DNA from: Nocardia arthritidis
Lineage (GTDB): Bacteria > Actinomycetota > Actinomycetes > Mycobacteriales > Mycobacteriaceae
Direction of reading: 5' to 3'
Length of the DNA: 64,000 bases
Assembly: GCF_011801145.1 (NCBI RefSeq)
Contig: NZ_CP046172.1
Coordinates: forward strand, 1,612,001 to 1,676,000
Each line of letters begins with the position of its first letter. The stretch's first letter is position 1. A program made the translations under genes and the position numbers. Under the pieces are notes generated by a model. The model did not search any database, was not told the origin of the DNA, and saw only the letters and a list, made by a program, of their open reading frames with translations. Of the stretch, positions 35,235-43,442 are shown one piece after another.

Positions 35235-35593
35235 CTCCTCATCCTTGGTCCGAGTCCGTAATCCGATAGCCCGCTCGTGTGCAGGCTACGTGCCGCCTCC
35301 GCGCGCCACGCGGGAAATGCGGCGGTGACAACGGGTTGTCCGCGGGCCCGGCGGTCGGCACGAATTCCGGAGCGATTCATTCCTCGAATTTCCGGCGCGG
35401 ATCGCGCGGATCGGGTCATCGACCAAGATCATGGTCAACAATTGGCAAATTTTATCGTGAAAGAGTAAATCGCTGATACAGTCCCATAACTGATCCGGAA
35501 TTAGCGTGCGACGTGGCGTCATGTCGCAAGAACTGCTATCGCGTGGCAACCAGACGTGCTGGCCTCCCAGCATCGACCGAAAGGTGTGACCGC
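35235..35593. other. 359-bp divergent promoter region
   Basis: The region separates genes on opposite strands. It is notably AT-richer from about 35420 to 35500 than its surroundings, which suggests promoter elements. I see no gene or repeat. Confidence 0.4.
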
Positions 35594-36151
35594 ATGAGGA
35601 TCAGGAAATTCGTCACGACATCTTTGCTCGCCATTGCCGCGACGAGTATTTCGGCAACGGTCGCGCATGCCGACCCGGCGGTGCCCGTGCAGAGCGGGAC
35701 CGAACACGGTGTCGGCTACACGACCACCATGACCGACGACAACCAGGGCGTGACGACGCACCTGACCAACGGCAGGTTCGATCTGACCCCGGACGGGAAC
35801 GTCATCAGCATCACCGCCGATGACGGCACGCTGGTCGAGCGCTGGCCGACGGCGTTCCAGGCCCCGGGCTACCTCATCCGGGTATCCGCGGATGTGAGCC
35901 CGGACGGCAGCACCATGACCGTGCACCCGACGGAGCGGATCGTGACGCCGACCGATCCGGCGCAGCCGCCGTTGAAGGATGTCGGCCTCATCGGTGGTGT
36001 CGCGGGCGTCATCGTCGGAGCGCCGATCGGCGTAGTGCTCGGCTGCGCAGTAGGTTTGGTGTTCCTGATCGTCGGCTGTATTCCCGGCATCTTCATCGGC
36101 GGCGTGATCGGCGGCGCCGTCGGTGGTTTGATCGGCGTGGTCCTCATCTGA
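35594..36151 (+). CDS. Exported protein with glycine-rich membrane tail, unknown function
   Basis: A 185-residue protein with a signal peptide (KFVTTSLLAIAATSISATVAHAD, cleavage after AHA), a ~100-residue domain (YTTTMTDDNQGVTTHLTNGRFDLTPDG..., ...TLVERWPTAFQAPGYLIRVSADVSPDG), and a C-terminal part of glycine-rich hydrophobic segments (LIGGVAGVIVGAPIGVVLG; VFLIVGCIPGIFIGGVIGGAVGGLIGVVLI). This type, a small beta domain with a glycine-zipper tail, is common in Nocardia genomes, but I know no function. Its end overlaps the convergent phosphoesterase by 8 bp. Confidence 0.8.
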   Translation: MRIRKFVTTSLLAIAATSISATVAHADPAVPVQSGTEHGVGYTTTMTDDNQGVTTHLTNGRFDLTPDGNVISITADDGTLVERWPTAFQAPGYLIRVSADVSPDGSTMTVHPTERIVTPTDPAQPPLKDVGLIGGVAGVIVGAPIGVVLGCAVGLVFLIVGCIPGIFIGGVIGGAVGGLIGVVLI

Positions 36152-37610
36152 GTCGATCCGGGGCCGCCGCGGTGCACGCACGCGCCGCTGCGGCCTCCGG
36201 TGGTTCCGCGGTGAGCCCCGAAAAATCGCGGAGCACAACGTGATTGCGATCGGCGGTGCTGCCGAGCGCGTATCCGGGCAGCAGCCCGAAATACTGGCAG
36301 CGGGTTCGGGTGCTCCAGCGGCGCGCGGCGTCGGTGCGGGTCTTGTAGAAGTTGATCTGGTAGCCGCCCTCGTGGACGCGCAGCAGGCAGTAGCCGCCCG
36401 GATATTCCTTCACCGCGGCGACTTCCAGGAATTCGACATCGAGCGGGATATCCGGTGTACTGCGACGCGTCCGGTGGGTGTGGCCGCTGTGCTGCAGGAA
36501 AACGCCTGGGGCCGTGCGATATAGCTCCTGCAGCAGGGCCGCCGCGCGCCGATCGAGGACGAAGCCGGGGCCGCCGAGGTTGGTGAAGGCGGAATCCCTC
36601 GTGACCGGATGATGGCCGAAAACCAGTGTCGGACGGTCGGGTTCGGCGCGCAGCACGGTGCGCAGGTGATCGAACTGTTGCGGTTCGATGCGGCCGCCGG
36701 ACGCGTCGAGGTCGGTGGTGTCCAGTCCGAGTAGGCGCAACCCGCCCACCTCGTAGACCTGAAGCTCCTGGTGCGGCAGGAAATCCGCGCCCCAGCAGTC
36801 GTGGTGTGCCGAGCCGGGCACCGCCGGTCCGGTGCGGTACTCGGGACCGATGTGCGGACGGTCGTGATTGCCGCGACAGACGAAATAGTCGGTGCCCAGT
36901 GTGCCCCAGGTATCCAAATGCGCGCGTACGCCACGGCATTCGGCCGGTAGGGCCTCGTTGGTGAGATCTCCGGCGACTATCAGGTGGTCCGCGCCGTGTG
37001 CGCGTGCGTCGGCGAGTGTGGCGTCCAGCATCACCTCGGAGTACGGCGGGTGGCCGGGATCTTGACGCACACCGCGCGGCCGGTTCCGCAGTACCAGCCC
37101 GCTCACCGGTTCCCCGTAGTGAATATCGTTGGCCAGCACGAAGGTTCGCAGCAGCCGACCCGGTGGCGGTACCAGAGTCGTGAAAACGCCGCTGGATTCG
37201 GGACGGCCCGATCGTTGGGTGGTCACATTCCTGGCGGCCGTCGCGCGGACCCCGCCGGACCAGGCCTCGAATCGGTAGGTACGTCCGGGTTCCAGGCCGT
37301 CGACCTCGGCGTAGTGGTAGGCGGTCGGTGCCGGATCGGAATGGGCGAGCACCGGCCGCCTGCCCGAATCCGCCGGGCCGATCCACAATTCGGTATCGGC
37401 GGGCAGCGGCATCCCGGTATCCGAGGCGACGGTATTCCAGGTCACTATCACCGACCGATCGGTGATAGTGACCACCTCCAGACCGGTGGCCACGATCGAA
37501 TCCCGTTGCGCCCGAAACGAACCGGGGCGCGCCGCCAGTAGCCCCGGCACCGCGGCGGTCGCCGCGAGCACCCCGAACACCGTCCTGCGCGACGGCCCGT
37601 AGCGGCTCAT
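36144..37610 (-). CDS. Tat-exported metallophosphoesterase (copy 2)
   Basis: A 488-residue paralogue of the 33257 protein with the same layout: Tat signal PSRRTVFGVLAATAAVPGLLA, fibronectin-like domain (EVVTITDRSVIVTWNT ... GLEPGRTYRFEA), then NDIHYG, AGDLTNEA, RGNHDRPH, FGHHPVT, HSGHTHR. Differences: a longer C-terminus rich in Pro/Ala (TAEPPEAAAARACTAAAPDR) and changes around the substrate region. The two copies face the same way, so a local duplication followed by insertion of the two small genes is likely. ATG 37610 chosen from the position of the Tat motif. Confidence 0.88.
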   Translation of the reverse strand: MSRYGPSRRTVFGVLAATAAVPGLLAARPGSFRAQRDSIVATGLEVVTITDRSVIVTWNTVASDTGMPLPADTELWIGPADSGRRPVLAHSDPAPTAYHYAEVDGLEPGRTYRFEAWSGGVRATAARNVTTQRSGRPESSGVFTTLVPPPGRLLRTFVLANDIHYGEPVSGLVLRNRPRGVRQDPGHPPYSEVMLDATLADARAHGADHLIVAGDLTNEALPAECRGVRAHLDTWGTLGTDYFVCRGNHDRPHIGPEYRTGPAVPGSAHHDCWGADFLPHQELQVYEVGGLRLLGLDTTDLDASGGRIEPQQFDHLRTVLRAEPDRPTLVFGHHPVTRDSAFTNLGGPGFVLDRRAAALLQELYRTAPGVFLQHSGHTHRTRRSTPDIPLDVEFLEVAAVKEYPGGYCLLRVHEGGYQINFYKTRTDAARRWSTRTRCQYFGLLPGYALGSTADRNHVVLRDFSGLTAEPPEAAAARACTAAAPDRLR

Positions 37611-37802
37611 CGCGAATCCCGACCTTGCATCGCGCCCTCCGATCCCTCGGATATGCCCGACGTTAGCGGTCACAGCGATCACGAAAATGAACGTGACCAG
37701 CCGTTTTCACGAACCCTCCGCAACGGTGGGCCGAAGCTCTCGTCGCGATCCGATCGATGGCCGGTACACGGAATCCGAACGCCCGGCAAACACTCCGGTG
37801 TT

Positions 37803-38195
37803 TCAGTCCAGCGCCGCGTTCAGGACGGCGGTGTCGACGTACTGGTGCAGGCGGAAGAGTTTGCCGTCGCGCACCTGCCAGAGATGAGCGAATTCCGCCT
37901 CGAATTCGCGTCCCGTTTCGCGCGCGGTGCCGCGATAGTGCCCGGTCACCACCACCGTTCCATCGGTCGTGCGCTGGCAGGTCTCGTCGTACGGGGCCAT
38001 ATCGAAGTTCTGGTGAACGACGCCCCACAGCCGGGTCAGGGCGTCTTGCGGTCCGGAATAGGCGCCGCCGAGGCCGAGCGGGAGTCCCGGCGCCGCTCGT
38101 ACCTCCAGTTCCGGGTGCAGCAGATCGCTGACGGAGGTTTCGTCGGGTGACTGGATCGTGGTGTAGAAGGCCTTGACGATATCCAGGTCGGACAT
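37803..38195 (-). CDS. SnoaL/NTF2-like protein
   Basis: A 130-residue protein of the SnoaL-like fold: MSDLDIVKAFYTTIQSPDETSVSDLLHPELEVRAAPG at the start, a central ETCQRTTDGTVVVTGHYRGTARETG strand region, and AHLWQVRDGKLFRLHQYVDTAVL at the end. Such proteins are isomerases, cyclases or stand-alone binding proteins of small ketones; no function can be assigned. Its promoter region contains a perfect 30-bp palindrome 15 bp before the ATG, so it is very probably repressed by a dimeric regulator. The FAD monooxygenase lies upstream on the same strand. Confidence 0.85.
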   Translation of the reverse strand: MSDLDIVKAFYTTIQSPDETSVSDLLHPELEVRAAPGLPLGLGGAYSGPQDALTRLWGVVHQNFDMAPYDETCQRTTDGTVVVTGHYRGTARETGREFEAEFAHLWQVRDGKLFRLHQYVDTAVLNAALD

Positions 38196-38209
38196 GGTGT
38201 CACTCCATA

Positions 38210-38239
38210 TAGTGTGATTGTTCTAGAACAATCACACTA
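38210..38239. promoter_or_regulatory. Perfect 30-bp palindrome, probable operator
   Basis: TAGTGTGATTGTTCT (38210-38224) is followed immediately by its exact reverse complement AGAACAATCACACTA (38225-38239). It is AT-rich in a GC-rich context and lies 14 nt upstream of the ATG of the SnoaL-like gene, where a dimer of dimers of a TetR- or MarR-type regulator would block transcription. With no loop it is a poor terminator. The regulator is not obvious among the neighbours. Confidence 0.75.
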
Positions 38240-38289
38240 GTACGGAAGGTTGGTCCTGCGGTTGAGATATGGCGCACAGGATCGGCCGT

Positions 38290-39486
38290 TCAGTAGTCGG
38301 CGAGGTCGATCGCGTTGGCCGCGCGATTGATCGGCTTCATGATGGGGCGCAGCGCCAGCCCCTTCCACGGCATCCGGCGCAGCATGCGGAACATGGCGGT
38401 CTGCATGCGAATATCGCGCGGCGTACTCGCCACCATGCGGGTGGCGTTGGTCCAGCCGAGGGTGAGGTTCTGGTCGATATAGGCGCCGACGGTGCGCTGG
38501 TAGTTCGGGAACGCGATCCGGTGCTCGCCCGCCGCCGATTTCAGCTCTCCGGCAAGAACATACGCGCCCACCAGCGCCATGCTGGTGCCCTGGCCGGCCA
38601 GCGGCGACGGGCAGTAGGCGGCGTCGCCGACGAGTGCGACCCGGCCCCGCCACCATTGCTCCAGCCGCACCTGACTCACCGAATCGAAGTAGAAGTCGGG
38701 TGAATCGGCCATGGCGGACAACAGCTTCCGGGTCTCCCAGCCGGCATCGGCGAATGCCGTGCGGACCAGGCGCTGCTGCGCCGCGATATCGCGGCGGTCC
38801 GGCAGATCCGGCGGTGCGGGAAAGATGAACTGCACCTTCGCCTCGGACGGATGCGTGCTGTACACCTGTACGACGTGCCCGGGCGTCGGGTAGAGCAGCT
38901 CCCAGTGATCGAGGTCGAAGAAATTGGGAATCGTGTAGACGCACGCCATCATTCCGGTGTGCCGGACGAAATCGGTTTCCGGGCCGAAGATCTGCCCGCG
39001 CACCCCGGAATGCAGGCCGTCGGCTCCGATCACCAGATCGAAAACCCTTGGGGTGCGGTGCTGGAAGGTCACCTCCACACCGTCGGCCCGCTCGGTCAAC
39101 CGGGTGATCGAATCGCCGAACAGGTATTCGACGTCGGCTCGCGTCGCGTCGTAGAGGATTCGGGCCAGGTCGCCGCGCAGCATCTCGTCGTCGCCGGGGG
39201 CACGCAGGCCGATCAGATCCGGTCCGAGTGTGGCCAGCGGCTCACCGGTGCCCGAAATCCACTGGCCGCCACGGATTCTGGTGCTCGCCGCCGCGACGGC
39301 GTCGGCGCAACCCATGCGGCGCAGCACATCCATCGCGACGCCGCGCACATCGACCTTGTATCCACCGTCGCGCGGCGCGGGCGCCTGCTCGACCACCGTC
39401 ACCGTGAATCCGTACCGGTGCAGCCAATACGCGAGTGCGGGTCCCGCCACGCTCGCACCGGAGATAAGTACCGTCTTCTCGCTCAT
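38290..39486 (-). CDS. FAD-dependent monooxygenase (PHBH/TetX-like)
   Basis: A 398-residue class A flavoprotein hydroxylase. N-terminal FAD motif VLISGASVAGPALAYWLHRYGFTVTVVEQ, middle DG motif VIGADGLHSGVRG, and C-terminal GD motif RVALVGDAAYCPSPLAGQGTSMAL. Substrate unknown; homologues hydroxylate aromatics or inactivate antibiotics such as rifamycins and tetracyclines. Start taken at ATG 39486 (MSEKTVLISG) rather than seven codons upstream. It precedes the SnoaL-like gene on the same strand, separated by the palindrome. Confidence 0.88.
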   Translation of the reverse strand: MSEKTVLISGASVAGPALAYWLHRYGFTVTVVEQAPAPRDGGYKVDVRGVAMDVLRRMGCADAVAAASTRIRGGQWISGTGEPLATLGPDLIGLRAPGDDEMLRGDLARILYDATRADVEYLFGDSITRLTERADGVEVTFQHRTPRVFDLVIGADGLHSGVRGQIFGPETDFVRHTGMMACVYTIPNFFDLDHWELLYPTPGHVVQVYSTHPSEAKVQFIFPAPPDLPDRRDIAAQQRLVRTAFADAGWETRKLLSAMADSPDFYFDSVSQVRLEQWWRGRVALVGDAAYCPSPLAGQGTSMALVGAYVLAGELKSAAGEHRIAFPNYQRTVGAYIDQNLTLGWTNATRMVASTPRDIRMQTAMFRMLRRMPWKGLALRPIMKPINRAANAIDLADY

Positions 39487-39542
39487 GCCGGAAAGCTTCG
39501 GCGGCACCGCTCACCGAACGCTCACCGTCGGCTCACCGCGAA

Positions 39543-40010
39543 TCACGGGTCCTCGTGCGGAAGTTGGTCGAGGCGGGATCTGCTCAGCCCGAGCTGCCTG
39601 CCGATTTCGGTGTAGCTCAGGCCGCGGTCGCGGGCCTCCTCGATCGCCGACTGGCGGATGCCGGACAGTTCGGCGATCCGGATCTGGTAGTAGATGATGA
39701 GTTCGGAGGACAGCCGGGCGCGGCGAATGGCGTTGGCAATGGCGCGAATTCGGTCGACATCATTGTCGAAGGACGGCGGCCGCTCCGGCGCGTCCTCGGC
39801 GGCCGTGACATATGTCCCGTGCCCGCGCACCGTGCGGACCAGGCCCTCGTCGCGTAGCAGGTCGAGCGCCTTGCGGATGGTGAGTCGCGAGCAGCCGTGC
39901 CGCTCGGCGAGCTGTGCGTGGCTGGGTAGCTTCGTGCCCGAGGGAAGCGCTCCGTCGCGAATCTGTCGGGCGTATTCGTCTGCGATGGAGACATACGCCG
40001 GATCAGCCAT
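39543..40010 (-). CDS. GntR-family regulator with extra C-terminal HTH
   Basis: A 155-residue protein. Residues ~5-72 form a GntR winged helix (YVSIADEYARQIRDGALPSGTKLPSHAQLAERHGCSRLTIRKALDLLRDEGLVRTVRGHGTYV). There is no UTRA or FCD ligand domain. Instead, the ~80-residue tail includes RQSAIEEARDRGLSYTEIGRQLGLSRSRLDQLP, which looks like a second helix-turn-helix. It sits immediately upstream of the FAD monooxygenase on the same strand (56 bp), so it may control that gene and perhaps bind the palindrome beyond it. Confidence 0.88.
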   Translation of the reverse strand: MADPAYVSIADEYARQIRDGALPSGTKLPSHAQLAERHGCSRLTIRKALDLLRDEGLVRTVRGHGTYVTAAEDAPERPPSFDNDVDRIRAIANAIRRARLSSELIIYYQIRIAELSGIRQSAIEEARDRGLSYTEIGRQLGLSRSRLDQLPHEDP

Positions 40011-40056
40011 AGCCCGAGGTTACTGGTTACTCGCTGGCGCGGTGCCGAGCTCGCGG

Positions 40057-40599
40057 CTAGCGCCCCAGGCCCTCGATCACCTCGACGCCGGGCAGCCCGG
40101 CAAGCGCGGCACCGGAAATGAACAGTTTGCTTCCGCGAATCCCGCTGCCCACCACCAACTCCGGCGCCGCGGCCACCGCGGCATCGATCAGCACCGGCCA
40201 CTCCTTCGGCAACCCGACCGGTGTGATTCCCCCGTAGGCCATGCCACTCGACTCCACCGCCTGCTCCATCGGCGCGAACGACACCTTTCGCGCGTCGAGC
40301 AGGCGCCGCACCACCCCGTTCACATCCGCCCGCGTCGTCGCCAGCACGACGCAGGCCGCCAACCGTTCCACCCCGCCCCGCTTCGCCGCTACCACAACAC
40401 AATTCGCCGAAGCCCCCAACGGCACCCCGTACGCCTCGCAAAACGCCGCCGTATCGGCGAGTTCCGCATCGATGGCCGCGACCCCGACGTCCTCGTGCCC
40501 AGGAACCTCCCGCAGCGCCTCGGCCACCGGCACCGCCAACAAATCGGGCCGCTCCGCCGCGACCTCAACCATCAAACTCCCGCCAATGGTCCATTGCAC
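40057..40599 (-). CDS. YbaK/EbsC-family aminoacyl-tRNA deacylase-like protein
   Basis: A 180-residue protein of the YbaK/ProX fold. Landmarks: ADTAAFCEAYGVPLGASANCVVVAAKRGGVERLAACVVLATTRADVNGVVRRLLDARKVSFAP (the conserved Lys region) and SGMAYGGITPVGLPKEWPVLID, the typical xxxGGITPxGLP motif. YbaK-type proteins hydrolyse mischarged tRNA (Cys-tRNA-Pro and others). Starts with GTG. The neighbouring downstream and upstream genes are unrelated. Confidence 0.87.
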   Translation of the reverse strand: MQWTIGGSLMVEVAAERPDLLAVPVAEALREVPGHEDVGVAAIDAELADTAAFCEAYGVPLGASANCVVVAAKRGGVERLAACVVLATTRADVNGVVRRLLDARKVSFAPMEQAVESSGMAYGGITPVGLPKEWPVLIDAAVAAAPELVVGSGIRGSKLFISGAALAGLPGVEVIEGLGR

Positions 40600-40683
40600 A
40601 TGGCCCAGCGTAGTAGGCCTTGCGATGCGGTTGATCGTCAGCGCCGGTCGGGACGCAGGTTTCGCGATGAGGAAGTGATGCGC

Positions 40684-40933
40684 TCACCCGGCGGCGATGC
40701 GAACGTGCCGATGCCCGTCGTCGGGAAATTCGGGCGGTGCCGGAGGTAGCAGCTCATGCAGGATGAAGCCGCATTTGGGTCGCGTCGGCGAGTGAGGTGG
40801 CCAGCCAGCGCCGCAGATCCGGATCCCGATGCGCCGCAACCAAAGACGGCAGATCGTCGAAATCCCACGGGCGAAGCCGTAATCCGGCCGCTCGCTCGGT
40901 CGGCGGCACCGACAAGATGATCGTCACGAGCAT
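40684..40933 (-). pseudogene. Remnant of a GNAT acetyltransferase gene
   Basis: ATG at 40933 opens a 59-codon frame with AAGLRLRPWDFDDLPSL and AAHRDPDLRRWLATSLAD, the characteristic N-terminus of RimJ/RimL-like acetyltransferases, then stops at 40754-40756. In another frame the same strand continues as CGFILHELLPPAPPEFPDD to a stop at 40684-40686, which may be a C-terminal remnant of the same or another gene. The acetyl-CoA-binding core is missing, so the gene is broken by deletion and/or frameshift. Confidence 0.5.
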
Positions 40934-41064
40934 CCATTATGGATGCGGTTCGGCAGATCGCACGAGATGGTCTGCGGCGGATGGTCTTTCGGCGGATGGT
41001 GCGGTCCGATGAAGTGCAAGAGTCGAGCAAGAGCCGTGTAAGCGGGCGCGGACATGATGGTGGC

Positions 41065-41844
41065 ATGTCGATAGTGACCGATAGCGTCGAGTCCGCGGAT
41101 GGCACCCCCATCGTTTTTCACGTGCAGGGCGACGGGCCGCCGCTGGTAATCCTGCACGGGACCCTGGTCACCACGGAAATGTACCGGGATTTGGCCGACC
41201 TGCTCGCCGCGCGGTACCGGGTCGTGACGGTCGAACGCCGTGACTACGGCCCCAGCGGAATCGGACCGCGACCGGCCCGATTCGCCGGGCACGCCGCGGA
41301 TCTGGCCGCGGTGCTCGCCGCCGTGAAGGAGCCCGCCTTCGTTTTCGGGCACTCCTTCGGCGGCCTCGTCGCACTACACGCGATGAACGACATTTCCTCT
41401 GGTGTGCGGCGATTGGCCCTGTACGAGCCCCCGGCCACACTGACCGGTCCGGTGTTGGCACCGGCACTGGCCACGATCCGGGACCTGACGAGCACCCACC
41501 GCCCGGTGGACGCGATACTCGAATTCTTCGCCGCGATAAGCGATTCGGCTCCCCGGCCCGACGCCTTCCGGCCGTTTGCCGAGACGCTGGCCGGCCGCGC
41601 CACCGGTCTGGTCGCGGATCTCGAATGTATGACGGCGATGCCGCCCGACGTGAGCCGCTGGTCCGGCATCGACACGCCAACCCTGCTGCTCAACGGCGAC
41701 CTCAGCGACTCATATGGCAGGAACAGCGTCGACCTCCTGCGAGCGACGCTTCCGAACGCCCACACCACGATATTGGCGGGCCTCGGCCACCACCCCGACG
41801 ACCCGGAACCGGTGGCCGCGGCACTGTGCGAGTTCTTCGGCTGA
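41065..41844 (+). CDS. Alpha/beta hydrolase
   Basis: A 259-residue serine hydrolase: oxyanion loop VILHGTLVTTEMY, nucleophile elbow FGHSFGGLVALHA (Ser about residue 98), acid residue region TPTLLLNGDLSDSYG, and catalytic His in AGLGHHPDDPEPVAAAL. The substrate cannot be deduced. ATG 41065 is the first start giving a family-like N-terminus (SIVTDSVESADGTPIVF). Neighbours are unrelated. Confidence 0.87.
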   Translation: MSIVTDSVESADGTPIVFHVQGDGPPLVILHGTLVTTEMYRDLADLLAARYRVVTVERRDYGPSGIGPRPARFAGHAADLAAVLAAVKEPAFVFGHSFGGLVALHAMNDISSGVRRLALYEPPATLTGPVLAPALATIRDLTSTHRPVDAILEFFAAISDSAPRPDAFRPFAETLAGRATGLVADLECMTAMPPDVSRWSGIDTPTLLLNGDLSDSYGRNSVDLLRATLPNAHTTILAGLGHHPDDPEPVAAALCEFFG

Positions 41845-41952
41845 ACTCGCTACCCGCACTGGTCCGAATACTGCTGGTGGCCAACCGATCCCAAAGCCAC
41901 GAGCGGATACGGCCGGGAATCGTTCAGCTGACGCCGTGAACGAACCGGTGTG

Positions 41953-42432
41953 CTATCCGACGTTCGAAGTGCAGATGGTGTCCAGTACGAATGGTGGCTT
42001 CACGATTCGGGACAGGCTCAGTCCGAGGATCGGGTTACCGTCCACGATGCGATGGGCCTGATCGGTTGCGGCCTGTTCCGCGGCGGCGGGTGTGGCACCC
42101 TTCGCGAAGGTGTACGCCGGCCTGACGACGTTCAGCAGATCCGAACGGATGTCGAATTCGGCCACCGCACCGCACTCGTTGTGGATCTCCAAGCCGATGA
42201 AGCAGTGCGGATTCCGGCGTTCGCACGTGCTGATGGCGGCTTGGTTCGCGGCGGCCTGGGTGGGATAGTCGACCGCCTCGCCGATGCCGGAGGCTCCGAG
42301 CAGGCCGCCGTCGGATTGTTCGGCGATGGCGCCGTACAGATCGCCGGACGCCTGCGCGGTCCCGGCCCCGGTGACGATGAATACCGCGGCAGCCGAAACC
42401 ACCACCGCCAGCGCGGATCTTCCGAACACCAT
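41953..42432 (-). CDS. Secreted DUF4189-domain protein
   Basis: A 159-residue protein with signal peptide (LAVVVSAAAVFIVTGAGTAQA) and DUF4189 features: DLYGAIAEQSDG, GIGEAVDYPTQAAANQAAISTC, and a cysteine-containing segment HCFIGLEIHNECGAVAEFD. The end IVKPPFVLDTICTSN recurs in the shorter paralogue at 57093. DUF4189 proteins are small exported proteins of unknown function common in Nocardia. Start at ATG 42432, chosen for the signal peptide. Confidence 0.82.
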   Translation of the reverse strand: MVFGRSALAVVVSAAAVFIVTGAGTAQASGDLYGAIAEQSDGGLLGASGIGEAVDYPTQAAANQAAISTCERRNPHCFIGLEIHNECGAVAEFDIRSDLLNVVRPAYTFAKGATPAAAEQAATDQAHRIVDGNPILGLSLSRIVKPPFVLDTICTSNVG

Positions 42433-43442
42433 GCGATCAACCCCCGAATCGAACTGCGATACCCGCAAGATCATGGCCGCGAACGGTCCGCGCTGTCCAG
42501 CCCGAGGAATTCCGGAGTCGGATTTCGATGGCCGGTACCGATCTCGAAGGTCCGGCCGGAGTGGGCACGGTCCTAGGGTGCGGCCTGGCCGCGCCGCTCG
42601 GCCGCACCCGGGTCCGGCAGTACATCGATATCACCGGTGTGCATCGGCGCACCGCAACCGCACCTGTGAGTCAACGGAATTCGGTGCCGAAATGCCGGAT
42701 TCACAGCTGTCGCATAGTCGTATCGAGCCGCGTGCCGGAAGGTGAACGGCGCACCGGATGCGAAACCGGTGTATTTCGTTGGCGGGAGCGAGAGTCCGCG
42801 TTATCGGGTGGGTCTTCGGTATCGCGGGATGGCTGATATGAGGCCGCGCGCACCGGGCTTGTCATCCGGACGTGTCGACGGCCGACGTGAGCCCGCATCT
42901 TCCCAAGATTGGGAACGGTCCACTCGACCGAATCTGGCACACTGAATCGATCGAAGATCACCTTCACGAACTGTCGCAGGGTTTGCGCGCCGGTTGGTTC
43001 AGCGGGCTGTTCAACTGGGGAGCGCGGGGTTGACAGCGGGAAGCGCGGATCGGCGGCGCGGACGCCGGTCGGCCGCCAACATGCGGCAACGCCGTCGGCG
43101 CGCGGAAGTCGGCATCGGTGCCTGCGACCGAGTTCCCCGCCGGGTCGGCCGTGCCTGCCGGTAGATAATCGATTTCGGGCTCGAGTAGGCCAGGGAAACG
43201 ACTGTTCTATTTGTTTTTGCGAAGTACGCATACCGAATATCCGCAACATTTCAGATAATTTGTTTGCCAACTATTGGGGAATGCCTGCCCACGGAAGCAT
43301 GGGCATAGCCAGCCGATCCCTGTCATTGCTGCGGCATGCTTTCGAGTGGTAACGTTTCGCTCATCCGGTCGATGGTGATGCAAATCACCTGACCCTGGTC
43401 GGCGAAACATGCCGAAGGTGGTTTGATCGAGGGGAATCCAGC
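42433..43442. other. 1-kb intergenic region before the hydrazine cluster
   Basis: No frame here looks like a gene: the longest open frames have no family-like sequence or ribosome site. The first ~70 bp resemble the region upstream of the paralogous DUF4189 gene at 57380 (ATCAACCCCCGA and CGCTGTCCAGCCCG at matching spacing). The last ~240 bp (43200-43442) are AT-richer and probably hold the promoter of the cluster; GAGGGG at 43428-43434 is the ribosome site of its first gene. Confidence 0.45.

Noticed and set aside
38210..38239. Palindrome as terminator of the FAD monooxygenase gene
   Set aside because: No loop, AT-rich and placed 14 nt before a start codon; an operator fits better, though not excluded.
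42701..43270. 189-codon minus-strand frame in the gap before the hydrazine cluster
   Set aside because: No domain, signal or ribosome site; composition is Arg/Pro-rich as in random high-GC frames.
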